A stretch of 64,000 nt of DNA from JASGDN01 sp049841275 (GCA_049841275.1 JASGDN010000061.1:1-64000), one strand, 5' to 3'; numbered from the stretch's first letter, positions 53,925-62,703 are shown. Made by a program: numbers and translations. The notes: a model not told the origin generated them from the sequence alone.

Positions 53925-54761
53925 ATGGCAACCGAAGCCACGAACGAGCAGGAGCGAACGCGAGTCGAGCGGTTTTCGCTGGCTTTTCGGCGCGTCGAGG
54001 TGCGCCGGATCGAGCCGCTGACGCCGCGTTACCTGCGGATCACGGTGGGCGGTGACGAACTTGCCGGCTTCCGCACCCTCGGCGCCCAGGACCACTTCAA
54101 GCTCATGCTTCCGGCTGGGGGAGAGGATGAGCCGGTGGTGCCTGAGATGACATCTGAAGGTCCACGCTATCCAGAGGGCGCCGTGCGGCCGGTGATGCGC
54201 GATTACACGCCGGTCGCGTTCGATCCGGCCACGAATGAACTGACCTTCGATCTCGTGCTACACGAGCGGGGTGCGGCTTCCGACTGGGCGCGGCAGGCCG
54301 TTCCGGGGAAGATCGTGGGTACTGCCGGGCCTCGTGGGTCGCATATCGTCGAGTACGGGACCTTCGACTGGTTCCTGGCGGCGGGCGACGAGACCTCCAT
54401 CCCCTCGATCGCGCGGGCGCTGGAGATGCTTCCGGCAGGTATGAAGGCATACATCTTCATCGAGGTCGATGGGGCCGAGGACGAATTGCCGCTGCCAACG
54501 CAGGCCGATGCCCAGATCACCTGGGTGCATCGGAACGGCGCGGCGGCGGGGACCACAAACGTGCTGGAGCAGGCGATCCGTGCCTTCGACTTCCCGGCTG
54601 GCGAGGGATTCCAGACCTACACCGGCGAAGCGGGGGCATTGCGGGACATTCGCCGCTACCTGCTGAAGGAAAAGGGCCTCGACAAGCAGTGGATCGACTT
54701 CTCCGGCCATTGGAAGTACGGTACTGCCGACTTCGATCATCACGCGGCGATCGAGGACTAG
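53925..54761 (+). CDS. Siderophore-interacting FAD-binding protein (ferric-siderophore reductase)
   Basis: 278 aa from the ATG at 53925; a long upstream in-frame extension overlaps the binding-protein gene and is not supported. SIP family: RVEVRRIEPLTPRYLRITVGGDEL, DHFKLMLP, MRDYTPVAFDPATNELTFDLVLHERGAASDWARQAVPGKIVGTAGPRG for FAD binding, and GDETSIPSIARALEMLP for the NAD(P)H side. It reduces Fe(III)-siderophore in the cytoplasm to release iron. The C-terminal end WIDFSGHWKYG...DHH is typical. 74 bases after the binding-protein gene, likely the same operon. Confidence 0.93.
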   Translation: MATEATNEQERTRVERFSLAFRRVEVRRIEPLTPRYLRITVGGDELAGFRTLGAQDHFKLMLPAGGEDEPVVPEMTSEGPRYPEGAVRPVMRDYTPVAFDPATNELTFDLVLHERGAASDWARQAVPGKIVGTAGPRGSHIVEYGTFDWFLAAGDETSIPSIARALEMLPAGMKAYIFIEVDGAEDELPLPTQADAQITWVHRNGAAAGTTNVLEQAIRAFDFPAGEGFQTYTGEAGALRDIRRYLLKEKGLDKQWIDFSGHWKYGTADFDHHAAIED

Positions 54762-54801
54762 CCGATTCCGTATCCCGAAGCAGGATGGAAGGACGTCGAC
54801 C

Positions 54802-55371
54802 ATGCCGATGAACCAGGCGCACATGGAGCTCTGTTCCAGTCCGGAGTGGGCGGAGCATATCGAGAAGACGATCGTCCCATGGGCGACCGGCGACCTCGAG
54901 TTTGGGGACAACGTGCTGGAGATCGGGTCCGGACCGGGCCTGACGACCAACGTATTGCAGCACAAGGTGGCGAAGCTCACCGCGTCCGAGATCGACCCGG
55001 ACATGGCGGCCGCGCTGGCCGAACGGTTCGCCGACGTGCCGAATGTGACAGTGATCCAGGCCGATGCGACGAACCTGCCGTTCCCGGACGACACGTTCAG
55101 TACCGTCTTCAGCTTCACGATGCTTCATCATGTCCCGACTGTGGAGATGCAGGATGCGCTCTTCGCCGAGGTTGCGCGGGTGCTGCGTCCGGGCGGGTTG
55201 CTGGTGGGCACGGACTCGCTGGACAGCCCCAGCTTCCGGGAACTGCATGTCGGGGACATCTGCAATGTCGTCAATCCGCTGACGCTCGAAGCGCGGTTGC
55301 GGGCGGCGGGATTCAGCGATGTCTCGCTGACGGTGTGGGCGATCGGCGTCAAGTTCGTCGCTCGCGTCTAG
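54802..55371 (+). CDS. Class I SAM-dependent methyltransferase
   Basis: 189 aa. Motif I DNVLEIGSGPGLTTNVL (about residues 37-53) binds S-adenosylmethionine; the acidic residue of motif II follows in SEIDPDM, and motif IV region DATNLPFPDDTFSTVFSFTMLHHV. LRPGGLLVGTDSLDS gives the late conserved strand. This is the Methyltransf_11/25 type; the acceptor could be a small molecule or a quinone. AAGGACGT lies nine bases before the ATG. It is 40 bases after the siderophore reductase and may be in that operon by position only. Confidence 0.87.
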   Translation: MPMNQAHMELCSSPEWAEHIEKTIVPWATGDLEFGDNVLEIGSGPGLTTNVLQHKVAKLTASEIDPDMAAALAERFADVPNVTVIQADATNLPFPDDTFSTVFSFTMLHHVPTVEMQDALFAEVARVLRPGGLLVGTDSLDSPSFRELHVGDICNVVNPLTLEARLRAAGFSDVSLTVWAIGVKFVARV

Positions 55372-55404
55372 CATCCAGCCGGTCACCTTCAAGGCGCTCC
55401 CTGA

Positions 55405-55438
55405 ACAGGACCCGCTCCGATGACCGGAGTGGGTCTGT
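55405..55438 (+). terminator. Terminator-like hairpin after methyltransferase
   Basis: GACCCGCTCC (55409-55418) pairs with GGAGTGGGTC (55426-55435), one G-T pair, extended by ACA/TGT with a bulge. It starts 34 bases after the methyltransferase stop. Confidence 0.6.
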
Positions 55439-55540
55439 GTCATTTCCGGTCGACGGCTGAACGTCCTGTCGGGGGAAGCGATCTTGCACGTCCCGCCTGA
55501 ATGAGCCCGGTGTGCGACGACGATACAGGGAGGTTCTCCA

Positions 55541-55932
55541 ATGACAGTGCAGTTGAGCATGGTCGGTCGATGGTGGAAGACATGCCACGAGCGCTGGCGT
55601 TCTATCGTTTGCTAGGCTTGGACATCCCTGCGGAAGAGGATGAGAGGCGCTTCGTGATGCATCGGATGGAGAGCGGCGTCACGTTGTTCTGGGATCGCTT
55701 CTTCGTCGATCAGTACGATCCTTGCCGGAAGCCGGTCACTGGTGGATATCAGTCGATGCTGGAGTTCTACCTCGGGGACGATGCGTCGGTGGATGCGACG
55801 TACGCCACCCTGACGGCGGCTGGCTACCACGGGCGGCTGGCTCCGGCGCAAACGGTGGGACCCTACGCCGCGATGGTGGACGACCCCGATGGGAACGTGA
55901 TTCTGCTCACCTCCGATCAGGGGGCATTGTGA
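55541..55932 (+). pseudogene. VOC (glyoxalase/bleomycin-resistance) family gene, frameshifted near start
   Basis: The ATG at 55541 has GGGAGG seven bases upstream and begins MTVQLSMVG, typical of VOC proteins. The frame must move by one base at about 55565-55570 to reach VEDMPRALAFYRLLGLDIPAEEDERRFVMHRMESGVTLFWD. It then continues intact through the second beta-alpha-beta unit and GPYAAMVDDPDGNVILLTS. The break fits one missing base. If restored, a single-domain VOC metalloenzyme-like protein of about 130 aa results. The open frame from 55501 is the same coding part with a spurious start. Confidence 0.75.
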
Positions 55933-55961
55933 TGGGGGCTGCGAAACGGGGTAGATGCCCC

Positions 55962-56210
55962 CTATTCGTCGGGGCGATGACGTGGCCATTCCTCGGTCTG
56001 CCAGGTCGGGATCGATCGATGATCGATGCACCTTGGCAGTGAAATAGTGGACGTGGTGAAGCATGTCTCCTGGTGGCATGAGTTGGAGTGCCAGGAGTCG
56101 GTAATTGAGCCATTTGTCGCGAGGAGGCCATGCACGGCGATTACGCTTGAAGCACGCGTAATAAAATTGAACCCATCGATATAGACTGAGGCTCGGGCAG
56201 GCGTGTCCAA
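55962..56210 (-). pseudogene. Remnant of NYN-domain (PIN-like RNase) gene
   Basis: On the minus strand, ARASVYIDGFNF is in one frame and YYACFKRNRRAWPPRDKWLNYRLLALQLMPPGDMLHHVHYFTAKVHRSSIDPDLADR in another. Together they match the NYN/LabA pattern (VYIDGFNxYY... HYFTA...). The join needs one more T in the TTTT run at 56163-56166. A TTG at 56210 with GGAG upstream may be the start. After about 75 residues the similarity stops abruptly, so the gene is also truncated. The surrounding 55933-56525 gap shows nothing else. Confidence 0.5.
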
Positions 56211-56525
56211 GGTGGAACTCCAGCACAAAATGAAAGAGGACGCTCGTAAGCGCCCTCCTCCGACGAGAGCCAAAGGCCCCGCTCACTCCGGCAGGCGATG
56301 CGACCGGAGGAGTTACATCTATTTTGGGATCGATGCCTCATCCTGCCAATCGCGGTGAGAAGGCGGAGACAAGGTGTCGAGCCGCTTGACCTTGCCGTAA
56401 CGTCAACCGCTAGGATCGTCGTGCGATCGGATGGACCGGTCGAGCAGGGCTTGTCGGGCATGACCCCGTCGCCCTGAACGGTGCGTCGGCAATGCCCGTT
56501 GATGGGGCGGTGACAGGAGGTACCC

Positions 56526-57347
56526 ATGAAGGAAGCGTCCCACAACGCGCGCTTGGTTGGGGAGATCTCCGGGCATGTGTCCTCACGCGTGTGGACCATC
56601 TCCGAGGTGGCGCGGATGGCGCACGTCACGACGCGCACCCTCCGCCATTACGACCAGATCGGCCTGCTGTCGCCCGCTGGTGTGCGGGAGAACGGCTATC
56701 GTCTCTACCGGCGTCCTCAACTGCTGCGGCTGCAACGGATCCTGCTGCTGCGTGAGCTGGGGCTCGACCTGGAGACGATCGCCACGATTCTCGATGGCAG
56801 GCAGGACGAGGTCGCTGCACTGGAGGTGCATCGCGACTGGTTGCTCGCCGAACGCGATCGGATGCAAGCCCTGGCGGGGACCGTCGAACGCACCATCGCG
56901 GACTTGAAAGGAGAGGCTCCCATGTCGGAGGAGCAGATGTTCGAGGGGTTCGAGAACCCCTATGAGGATGAGGCCCGGGAACGCTGGGGCAACGAGGCGA
57001 TCGATCGCTCGAACGCAGCCTGGGCGGCACTTGGCGCCGAGGGACAGCAGGCGCACATCGCGGAGTCTGTCGCCATTACCGACGACCTCTTCTTCCTGAT
57101 GCAAGCTGGAGTCCCGGTTGATGATGCGCGCGTCCAGGAGGTCATCGGGCGGCACTATCGCTGGATGAGCCTGTTCTGGATGCCGAATGCCGAGACGTAT
57201 GCCTGCCTCGGACAGATGTACGTCGACGATCCCCGTTTCACGACGCATTATGATGGCGAGGATGGCGAGGATGGCGCTCGCGCTGGCCTCGCAGCGTACA
57301 TGCGCGACGCAATGGCCGTCTATGCGCAGGAATCCCTGGCGGCGTAG
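56526..57347 (+). CDS. MerR family regulator with TipAS-type effector domain
   Basis: 273 aa; GGAGG six bases before the ATG. After a 22-residue tail comes the MerR helix-turn-helix (WTISEVARMAHVTTRTLRHYDQIGLLSPAGVRENGYRLY) and a dimerising coiled coil to about residue 130. The TipAS antibiotic-binding domain (MSEEQMFEGF to the end) follows, with HYRWMSLFWMPNAETYACLGQMYVDDPRF. TipA-like proteins bind thiopeptides or other hydrophobic drugs and activate their own promoter and resistance genes. A start for the TipAS part alone (MSEEQ) could give a short form, as known for tipA. No obvious target gene adjoins it. Confidence 0.92.
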   Translation: MKEASHNARLVGEISGHVSSRVWTISEVARMAHVTTRTLRHYDQIGLLSPAGVRENGYRLYRRPQLLRLQRILLLRELGLDLETIATILDGRQDEVAALEVHRDWLLAERDRMQALAGTVERTIADLKGEAPMSEEQMFEGFENPYEDEARERWGNEAIDRSNAAWAALGAEGQQAHIAESVAITDDLFFLMQAGVPVDDARVQEVIGRHYRWMSLFWMPNAETYACLGQMYVDDPRFTTHYDGEDGEDGARAGLAAYMRDAMAVYAQESLAA

Positions 57348-57380
57348 TAGTTGTGGTTGTGGCCGGCTGGCGAGCACGAA

Positions 57381-57418
57381 GCGAGGGCGGCCAGGACATT
57401 CATCCTGGCCGCCCTCGC
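57381..57418. terminator. 16-bp perfect bidirectional terminator hairpin
   Basis: GCGAGGGCGGCCAGGA (57381-57396) pairs with 57403-57418 around a six-base loop, between the convergent MerR and RidA genes. Confidence 0.75.
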
Positions 57419-57431
57419 GCCATTTCGGCGG

Positions 57432-57890
57432 CTATGCGAGTTCGATCTCGAAGATCGTCTCAACCTCGACCGGCACCTCGGACGGCAGCGCCTGGAGGCC
57501 GACGGCCGAACGGGCGTGGACGCCCTTGTCCCCGAAGACCTCGTAATAGAACTCGGAGACGCCGTGAATCACCTGCGGGGTCTCGCCGAACCCGGGCGCG
57601 CAGTTGACCATGCCGAGCACCTTCACGACACGCTTGATGCGGCCGAGGTCGCCGAGGACTGACTTGGCAATGGCGAGCTGGGCGATGGCGCATTCGCGGG
57701 CGGCCTGATAGCCCTCGGCGGTGGTGTAGGTATCGCCGACGCGGCCCTTCCAGGACTTGTCCAGCGGCGTCGAGCCGCAGCAGTAGAGCAGGTTTCCGCT
57801 GACGACACCGAGCGCGACAGCGGGGTGGAAGGGCTTGAGGTCGGGCAGCTCGATACCGAGCTCCTTCAGCTTCTCCTCGGGATGCGACAT
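57432..57890 (-). CDS. RidA family protein (enamine/imine deaminase-like)
   Basis: 152 aa with GGGGAGA eight bases upstream. YjgF/YER057c/UK114 fold: YTTAEGYQAARECAIAQLAIAKSVLGDLGRIKRVVKVLGMVNCAPGFGETPQVIHGVSEFYYEVFGDKGVHARSAVG. The catalytic-type arginine in HARSAVG and the C-terminal acidic EVETIFEIE are visible. It is the longer RidA subgroup with the N-terminal EEKLKELGIELP segment. RidA proteins hydrolyse reactive enamine or imine intermediates such as 2-aminoacrylate. Single gene. Confidence 0.9.
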   Translation of the reverse strand: MSHPEEKLKELGIELPDLKPFHPAVALGVVSGNLLYCCGSTPLDKSWKGRVGDTYTTAEGYQAARECAIAQLAIAKSVLGDLGRIKRVVKVLGMVNCAPGFGETPQVIHGVSEFYYEVFGDKGVHARSAVGLQALPSEVPVEVETIFEIELA

Positions 57891-58009
57891 GGTGGTATCT
57901 CCCCTGGTTGTGGATTACGGATATACGAAATGGCGCACGATGCTGCCTTGGGATCTCCGCACGCGACTGTGAGGCAGGATACCCGTCGTGCCGCAGCCCG
58001 TCGAGGCGG

Positions 58010-59177
58010 CTACATCGTTGGTGTTCGGGCAAACATGACGTCAGCGATGCCAGTCGCGATGTAGATACGATCACGTTTTCGTCTGGTTACTTCTTCGACG
58101 ATGCCATCCGCTTCGAGCTTTGCGACGAGGCGCGTTGCGGTTGTGAATGCGATCCCGAGGAGATCGGCTGTGGAATTCACGGTCAGGGACGGTTTGTCAA
58201 AGAGATGGTCGATGACCGTCAAGATACGAGCGGATGATTCGTCCTGGTATCGCTCACGTAGGTCCTCGCGAAGGCGATTCAATGCGCGTACGCGGACGTA
58301 ACTGTCATGGGCTTGCTGCGCGATGGCATTGAGCAGGAAGAGAATCCATTCCTTCCACGCTCCCTTTGTGCTGACCGCGTAGAGATGGTCGATATATTCT
58401 TCCCGATGATCCTCCAGGTACTCGCTGAGGTAGAGGAGTGGCATGTCGATCTCGCCCCAAAGCCCGAGGCAGAGGGGGATCAGCAGGCGTCCGAGTCTTC
58501 CGTTGCCATCCATGAAGGGTGGATTGTCTCGAATTGGTAATGGATGAGGGCAAGGCGCACGACCGCCGTGTATCGCTTGTTTTCGACCAGATAGTGGCAA
58601 AGGCCGTCAAGCAGGTCGCGAACGCGCTCTGGCGGAGGCGGTACAAATCGTGCGGTTGTCGCATCGTCGCGATTGGTTCCGATGAAGACTTGAACCTCTC
58701 GCAACTGACCTGGCCGTTTGTCCTGACCGTGACCCCCGGCTAACAGCTGTTGGTGTAATTCCATCAGGAATCCAGTTGTGAATGGGCGTTCGGCTTCGCG
58801 GTGCCATCCCGTGAACGATGTCTGGATGTAGTTCGAGACCTCCTGAAGGTCTGGGTCTTCGCTAGCATCGGTTTGATCCGCTTCGAGCCGTATCAGTTGT
58901 CCGTAATCTGCCTTGGTTCCCTCAATGCGGCTGGACGCGAGTGCTTCGCGTTGGACGAATGGTCGGATCAGCAGGTTGGGATTCCGGAGAAGTTGCCCCG
59001 CTCCATTGAGATTGCCGAGCGCAAGCGTCGCTCGCTCGACGGCCTCCGTGATCTCGTGGTCGCCTCGAGATCGGGCGGAAGGTTGTCAGGAACAAATGCC
59101 CATGCCGATTTTCCGGAGACGGCGGCAATGGTGACAAGGTCTCCAGGAGCATTCTGGGCAAAGCAGGATGGATTCAT
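58010..59177 (-). pseudogene. Fic family protein, frameshifted twice
   Basis: Three frames join into one Fic protein. From an ATG near 59177: SAWAFVPDNLPPDLE. After a one-base shift near 59062-59068: ITEAVERATLALGNLNGAGQLL, then LLIRPFVQREALASSRIEGTKAD (the Fic_N inhibitory-helix region) through LIHYQFETIHP. After a second shift near 58516: FMDGNGRLGRLLIPL, the catalytic HPFxDGNGR motif split exactly at the break. The C-terminal end is a winged helix to 58010. Fic enzymes AMPylate proteins. Both shifts fit one lost base each. As read, no active enzyme is made. Confidence 0.85.
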
Positions 59178-59242
59178 GGGCTGGCCTTGATATGAACGCC
59201 GATGAAAATACCGACCATTGATATTATCGAATACCCCCAACT

Positions 59243-59302
59243 TCGACAATAGCGTCGATGGCTATTAGCGATGGTGCAACTATCGCCCGACGCTATTGTC
59301 GA
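59243..59302. promoter_or_regulatory. Inverted and internal repeats upstream of the Fic gene
   Basis: TCGACAATAGCGTCG (59243-59257) is perfectly inverted at 59288-59302. Between them, GCGAT/ATCGC (59268-59272, 59282-59286) and further TAGCGA-type half-sites occur, all within 66-125 bases of the Fic start. This array of related half-sites looks like a multi-site operator. The Fic protein's own C-terminal winged helix is a possible binder. Confidence 0.5.
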
Positions 59303-59355
59303 TTGGGTTGGCCATCAGAAATAGGCGGTCATGCTCCTGACATCGAAGCATGTTG

Positions 59356-60483
59356 CTACGAAAGCAGCTCCCGGAGTGCCTCGATCACGGGTACTTCCTC
59401 GCCGGGTTCCAGCGTCTGCGGGTTGATCGCGATGGTGGCTGGACCGGCCTCGCCCACCGCAATGCGTGGCGTGCCAGCCCAGAGCGCCGCGATGAGGGCC
59501 GTCTTGTCCAGCTTCGCCTCGTCCCCGAGCGTGATCAGGACGCGACCGAAGGGTTGGCCCGCCTCGTTCGGGTAGCCGCGCTCCGCCGTGATGCCGGGTA
59601 TCTCGGCAAGACCGGAGAGCCAGTACTGAACGATCCGCTCGTAGTTCTCGATGATCGCATCCTCGTCCTGCGCGAGGGTCCATTCGACCGCCGCCAGGAT
59701 ACCGACCAGTTCCTCCTTGCCCACTTTCATCGGGCGGCCGATACTGCTGTTCGGCGAGGCGTTCGGGTAGATATTGTTGATGATCGCCTTCTTTCCGAGC
59801 ACCAGCCCGGATGACTGCGGACCGCGCAACCCCTTGCCCCCGCTGAAGATGACGATGTCAGCCCCGGCCTCCTGGGTGAAGCGCCAGAAGTTGCGCACCG
59901 TGGGGATCTGGGCGGCGGCATCGACCACTACCGGCACGTCGTGGGTGTGGGCAATCTCCACCACCGTCTCGATCGGCACGGCGTTGGGACCGAGGTGGCC
60001 GCCGGCGAACCAAAGCACGGCGGCGGTACGGTCGCTGAAGGCGGCCTCCAGCGAGGCGACGGAATCCTCGATCTCCACGAAATCGGCGCCGGTGATGGCG
60101 GCTGCATAGTCGTAGCCGTTGCGCTGCGAGCGGTGGATGATGATCTCCGTTCTCGGGAAGCCCTCCAGTTTGGGGAACCCGTGGATGCGTTCCGGCAGGC
60201 CCTCGGTGAGGATCGCCGCCATCGTCAGCGTGATTCCAGCCGCCGCGCCGGAGGAGACGTACGCCGCCTCGTTCTGCGTGGCTGCCGCGATCTTCGTACT
60301 GACCGCACGCTGGAGGTCGACGAGGTCGACGAACGACTTCGCGCCCTGCTGCATGGCGTCGACGACTTCTGGCGGCATGATCGAGCCGCCGAGCTTGGTC
60401 AGGGTTGCGGCGGCGTTGATGACCGGGCGCACGCCGAGGTCGGCCATCCAGTCCTTCTGGGATGTTGACGAGTCTATGACCAT
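59356..60483 (-). CDS. SelA/DgaE-like PLP-dependent enzyme
   Basis: 375 aa from the ATG at 60483, ten bases inside the preceding gene, with GGAGG upstream. It resembles the SelA-related group that includes D-glucosaminate-6-phosphate ammonia-lyase. VRPVINAAATLTKLGGSIMPPEV at the N-terminus, AAYVSSGAAAGITL (phosphate loop), VVVDAAAQIP with the PLP aspartate, and FSGGKGLRGPQSSGL with the Schiff-base Lys near 217. Family enzymes eliminate or transfer amino groups on amino sugar or amino acids. Third gene of a leftward operon with two esterase-like proteins. The reaction is not established by sequence alone. Confidence 0.85.
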   Translation of the reverse strand: MVIDSSTSQKDWMADLGVRPVINAAATLTKLGGSIMPPEVVDAMQQGAKSFVDLVDLQRAVSTKIAAATQNEAAYVSSGAAAGITLTMAAILTEGLPERIHGFPKLEGFPRTEIIIHRSQRNGYDYAAAITGADFVEIEDSVASLEAAFSDRTAAVLWFAGGHLGPNAVPIETVVEIAHTHDVPVVVDAAAQIPTVRNFWRFTQEAGADIVIFSGGKGLRGPQSSGLVLGKKAIINNIYPNASPNSSIGRPMKVGKEELVGILAAVEWTLAQDEDAIIENYERIVQYWLSGLAEIPGITAERGYPNEAGQPFGRVLITLGDEAKLDKTALIAALWAGTPRIAVGEAGPATIAINPQTLEPGEEVPVIEALRELLS

Positions 60484-61391
60484 GGTCCAAGGTCCTCCGG
60501 AATCCAGATGCGGGGTTTCGGTTCGCTGCCGAGCTGGTTCGCCATCCAGGCGTCGATCGCGTCGCGATCGGTCTGGCCTTCGTGCGTGACCTGATAGAGG
60601 TCGACGGCGCCGGTGACTGCGGCGGTCAGGGATGACCACCAGGCGGCATCGCCGGATTTTCCGTCGTCGTTGACGGCCACCAGGGTGGTCGAGCCAATGC
60701 GCGAGGACTGCGCGCCAGGATCGACCAGGGCAAGCGTGTGCCGGACGGCGTTTGCGTGGTTGGGATACGGTCGTACGTAATCGTTGATCTCCTCGAAGGG
60801 ATACGCCTCGGTGGCGCGTGCGACCTCCCACAGGCGGTGGAAATGATTTGCCGTCACGGCGACGGCGCTCACCTCGGGCCGTCGCGCGGCGATGAGCAGC
60901 GCGACGTCGTTGCCGTGGAGGCCGATGCGTGCGGCGTCTACCTTGGGATGGTTCGCCAGTATTTCCAGCCCGCGCAGGTGGTCGGCGAGGACGCCACGAT
61001 AGATCCACGCGTCCGGATCGGCGATGCCATCGGTGAACATCCCGGGGAAGGCTCCCGCGTAAGGCCAGTCGGCGCCGCGGGTGCCGCGATACATCAACGT
61101 CATCACGACGTAGCGCTGACGATCCTCGTACTGCGGCGGCGTGACGACGCTGGCGTATCCGGGGATGGAGAGCAGGGCTGGAAAGGGGCCTTCGCCGTGC
61201 GGCACGCTGATGTAGGCGGCGATCCGGTAGTTGCCGATGCTGGTGAAGCGGGAGCGATACGTGGTGCTGAACCCGGTCGAATAGAGCGGGATCTCGAATG
61301 ACTCCGGGTTGGCCGGGATCGTGGCCAGTTCGGCGTCGATGGCGTCCCAGTAGGCGTCCACCTCGGCAGCGGTCGGAATGGAATCGGTCAT
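60474..61391 (-). CDS. AXE1-type esterase paralog lacking the catalytic serine
   Basis: 305 aa from the ATG at 61391. Alpha/beta-hydrolase related to acetyl xylan esterase/cephalosporin-C deacetylase, clearly paralogous to the next upstream gene: YRIAAYISVPHGEGPFPALLSIPGY, MYRGTRGADWPYAG and IYRGVLADHLRGLEIL match its partner. The nucleophile elbow GSSQGG of the partner is here GNDVAL (about 160-165), putting Asp in place of Ser. The Asp and His positions are also not conserved. It is therefore likely a non-catalytic relative or has a changed reaction. Its last ten bases overlap the SelA-like gene. Confidence 0.82.
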   Translation of the reverse strand: MTDSIPTAAEVDAYWDAIDAELATIPANPESFEIPLYSTGFSTTYRSRFTSIGNYRIAAYISVPHGEGPFPALLSIPGYASVVTPPQYEDRQRYVVMTLMYRGTRGADWPYAGAFPGMFTDGIADPDAWIYRGVLADHLRGLEILANHPKVDAARIGLHGNDVALLIAARRPEVSAVAVTANHFHRLWEVARATEAYPFEEINDYVRPYPNHANAVRHTLALVDPGAQSSRIGSTTLVAVNDDGKSGDAAWWSSLTAAVTGAVDLYQVTHEGQTDRDAIDAWMANQLGSEPKPRIWIPEDLGPWS

Positions 61392-61411
61392 CGGGAAGGG
61401 TGCTCCTTGGT

Positions 61412-61492
61412 CGAGAAGTGAGGGATGAGGAGTGAGAAGTGAGACGTCCATCCGTGCCATGGGCATGAAGGGATCTCGTTCCTCACTTCTCG
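61412..61492. repeat. GAGAAGTGAGG inverted repeat between esterase paralogs
   Basis: CGAGAAGTGAGG (61412-61423) is perfectly complementary to CCTCACTTCTCG (61481-61492); a second GAGAAGTGAG lies at 61434-61443. Text is similar to the tracts at 9724-9936 and 28831-28882. It fills the 105-base gap inside the operon. Confidence 0.5.
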
Positions 61493-61496
61493 TTTC

Positions 61497-62495
61497 TCAG
61501 CCAACGGTGGTCTGGGGGCGGAGGTTGGCGGTTGGCGTGTTCGGCTTCAGGTGCTCGGCGAGGAAGGCCTCCACCGCCGCCATCTCCCAGAAGTTGCCGG
61601 CGTCGTGTCCGCAGCGATCGTACGTGTGAAAGGTGACCTCGCTGTTCGAGAGGGCATCGACGAGGTTGTAGGCCGTTTCGGGCGGGCAGACATCGTCGTT
61701 GTGACCGGCGTAGATGAGCATCGGCGCGGTGATGGCAGGAGCGAAGTTGAGGCAGTCGAAGTAGGCGACCGTCTCCCGCATCGCCGGCTCGCGTTCCGGA
61801 TAAAGGCGCAGGTACTCGTTCATCTCCTCGTAGGGATAGGAGTGGGTGAGCTTTGCGGCGTCCATGAACCCGGTGAGGTAGGGCGCTCCGGCGGCTCCGC
61901 AGGCGATCAGATCCTTGCGCAGGGCGGATGTGCTGAGGGTGAGGGCGCCGCCCTGGCTGGAGCCGTGGACACCGATGCGGCCGGGAACGATCTCCGGCAG
62001 GGTGGTCATCACGTCGATGGCGCGGGCGGCATCGGCGTAGAAGCCGCGATAGCTGTAGGTGTTCGGGTCGACGATGTTCTGGATGAGCAGGCCAGGATAG
62101 CCGGGATTGAACTGGCAGTTGGAGCGCAGCTTGCCGCGCGGCGCGACTCCGAATGCCGCGTAGCCCATCTTCGCCCACGACTTCGGCAGCGTCGGCTCGG
62201 AAATATAGCCCGGCACGATGGCGAGGCCGGGATACGGTCCGGCGATGTAGTCCTCACGCGGGCGGCAGTACCACCCGGCGATGCGGACGCCATCGAGGCT
62301 GGTGTAGTGGGCCTCGAAGACTTCCACCTCCGGAGTGGAGCGCATCGGGACCGCCGTGAACTCCGGATCGAGCGGGGTGGCCGCGAGTTCCGCTTCGACG
62401 GCCTCCCAGAAGGCGTCGAAGTTGGCAGGTCTGTGGACGCTGGACTGGAACTGATCGGGGCGACCCCGGCGGGCCGGCCGGATGGGCGTGGTCAT
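61497..62495 (-). CDS. Acetyl xylan esterase / cephalosporin-C deacetylase family (AXE1)
   Basis: 332 aa from the ATG at 62495 with AAGGGG eight bases upstream; the longer frame to 63164 runs antisense to the helicase gene and is not supported. AXE1 features: GVRIAGWYCRPREDYIAGPYPGLAIVPGYISE, APRGKLRSNCQFNPGYPGL, SYRGFYADAARAID. The triad is Ser180 in GVHGSSQGGA, Asp in AGHNDDVCPPETAY and His in RCGHDAGNFWEM. It removes acetyl groups from carbohydrates such as xylo-oligosaccharides. No signal peptide, so it acts in the cytoplasm on imported sugars. First gene of the leftward operon. Confidence 0.92.
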   Translation of the reverse strand: MTTPIRPARRGRPDQFQSSVHRPANFDAFWEAVEAELAATPLDPEFTAVPMRSTPEVEVFEAHYTSLDGVRIAGWYCRPREDYIAGPYPGLAIVPGYISEPTLPKSWAKMGYAAFGVAPRGKLRSNCQFNPGYPGLLIQNIVDPNTYSYRGFYADAARAIDVMTTLPEIVPGRIGVHGSSQGGALTLSTSALRKDLIACGAAGAPYLTGFMDAAKLTHSYPYEEMNEYLRLYPEREPAMRETVAYFDCLNFAPAITAPMLIYAGHNDDVCPPETAYNLVDALSNSEVTFHTYDRCGHDAGNFWEMAAVEAFLAEHLKPNTPTANLRPQTTVG

Positions 62496-62703
62496 GACTG
62501 GACCCCTTTCCGCGAAGGACGAACGATGGCCGATGACAAGGTGAGGTGGACCTGACGGGTGTGCTGGGGCGCATCTTCGGGGCAGGTTGAACGCTTGGCA
62601 AGAGGGGGGATTTCCGGTGTCGCCGTCGGTGAGGCGGTAGGCCATACTCACGATGTGTCCTGGCTGATCGGATTGGGCGGAGCCTGTGTGTCCGGAGTCG
62701 TGC

